Of a DNA stretch of 7,923 nucleotides, positions 7,153-7,923 are shown piece after piece. The stretch spans positions 1 to 7,923 of the forward strand of contig CAMYLL010000102.1 in the NCBI GenBank assembly GCA_947259235.1, written 5' to 3'. The translations under genes and the position numbers were made by a program. The stretch's first letter is position 1. The number at the start of each line of letters is the position of its first letter. The DNA is from an uncultured Pseudodesulfovibrio sp. (GTDB lineage: Bacteria > Desulfobacterota > Desulfovibrionia > Desulfovibrionales > Desulfovibrionaceae). Under the pieces are notes generated by a model. It ran no database searches, was not told where the DNA came from, and saw only the letters and a program-made list of their open reading frames with translations.

Positions 7153-7923
7153 TCAGGACGATGAATCGTCGGCGCAGCGGCCGCCGCTTTCCTGTTCCTT
7201 GGCCGTGTACCTGGCTTGATCTGCGCGGTGGGTCATGGTGTTGAGGTCGTCGCCCTCGATGTACTGGCTGATGCCGCAACTGAAGGATATGGGCTCGCCA
7301 TTGGAACAGGACGGCATGGACGAGCGGATGCGCTCGGTGACGATATGCGCCTCGGAGAGCGCGCCTTCCATGAGAACCAGGAACTCGTCGCCGCCCCAGC
7401 GGGCCAGGAGGTCGGTCGGGCGCAGTGTGCGCGTGATGGTGTCGGCCACGGACTTGAGGATGGCGTCGCCCTCCAGGTGGCCCAGGGTGTCGTTGATGGC
7501 CTTGAAGCCGTCCAGGTCGATGATGATGACGGAAAAAGTCGAGCCGTACCGCTTGCTCTTGTATTCGGCCAGGTCGAACCGTTCCTGCAGGGCGCGCCGG
7601 TTGGCCGCCCCGGTGAGGGGGTCTGTCTTGGCCATGCGTTCCAGCCTGCTCTGGAAGTGGTTGACCGTGAGCACGCACAGGAAAATGATCAGTACCGAGG
7701 CCCCAAGTCCCACGGACAGGGTCCGGATCATGTTGTGCCGTGCCGTGACCAGCGCCTCGCCCTCGTCCTGCTCCACGATGAGATGCCACTCGAATTCCGG
7801 CAGGTAGCGGGCGGAGAGAAGAATATGGTCCGCTCCCCGGTCGTACTCGAAGTTGCGGGCGCGGTCCGAGGGTTGGAGAATTTCCTGGGCCACCGAATCT
7901 ATGCCAGGGGTCTCGGAGATATA
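7153..7923 (-). CDS. Membrane-anchored diguanylate cyclase (GGDEF), N-terminus outside the window
   Basis: The - strand frame is open from the right edge to TGA at 7155-7153, giving 256 visible residues. A GTG at 7893 is unlikely to be the real start, because coding continues upstream without a break. The first ~65 residues, including LPEFEWHLIVEQDEGEA, resemble the end of an extracytoplasmic dCache-type sensor. One helix follows (about 7660-7720), then a GGDEF domain beginning at the TDPLTG motif. GGDEF is at 7395-7381 and is catalytically intact. RPTD at 7422-7411 stands five residues before it and matches the RxxD inhibitory site that binds c-di-GMP. The metal-binding segment DLDGFKAIND is also present. 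Diguanylate cyclases make c-di-GMP from two GTP and usually control motility and biofilm formation. A short polar tail ends the protein. It is convergent with the transporter operon and probably unrelated to it functionally; the sensed ligand is not determinable here. Confidence 0.93.
   Translation of the reverse strand, partial: YISETPGIDSVAQEILQPSDRARNFEYDRGADHILLSARYLPEFEWHLIVEQDEGEALVTARHNMIRTLSVGLGASVLIIFLCVLTVNHFQSRLERMAKTDPLTGAANRRALQERFDLAEYKSKRYGSTFSVIIIDLDGFKAINDTLGHLEGDAILKSVADTITRTLRPTDLLARWGGDEFLVLMEGALSEAHIVTERIRSSMPSCSNGEPISFSCGISQYIEGDDLNTMTHRADQARYTAKEQESGGRCADDSSS

Overview
The window is GC-rich (about 60% or more in the genes) and densely coding. It carries three co-directional membrane-protein genes on the + strand, then a convergent diguanylate cyclase gene on the - strand. 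Codon use, the strong GGAGG ribosome sites and the protein families suggest a Gram-negative bacterium of the Desulfovibrio/Pseudodesulfovibrio type. That assignment is inference from memory of where such proteins occur; no taxonomic marker is present.

Positions 1-59 are a short AT-rich stretch (23 G/C in the first 60 bases) unlike the rest, with a stop codon at 57-59 in the frame of the following gene. From about 60 to 2906 runs an FtsX/MacB-fold permease. It appears to have lost its 5' end: there is no convincing start or ribosome site, and predicted topology puts its first ~200 residues outside the membrane with no signal sequence. It overlaps by ATGA a 668-residue polytopic protein of the DUF6785/DUF6784 type (2903-4909). 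After a 174-base gap with an AT-rich core comes a 652-residue polytopic protein resembling the oligopeptide transporter (OPT) superfamily (5084-7042). The two polytopic proteins look like distant paralogues: an FP-containing motif, a (T)(S/A)R motif and a C-terminal His/Gly region lie in the same order at similar spacing.

A long, nearly perfect hairpin at 7097-7135 sits between the operon and the convergent gene and fits a bidirectional terminator. The - strand gene (7153 to the right edge) is the C-terminal part of a membrane-anchored diguanylate cyclase with intact GGDEF and RxxD motifs; its sensory N-terminus lies beyond the window.

The most interesting content is the apparent three-component unit: an FtsX-fold permease with extra membrane helices and a C-terminal cytoplasmic domain, followed by two different OPT-like proteins. 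No ABC ATPase, periplasmic binding protein or membrane-fusion protein is visible here, so energy source and substrate are unknown.
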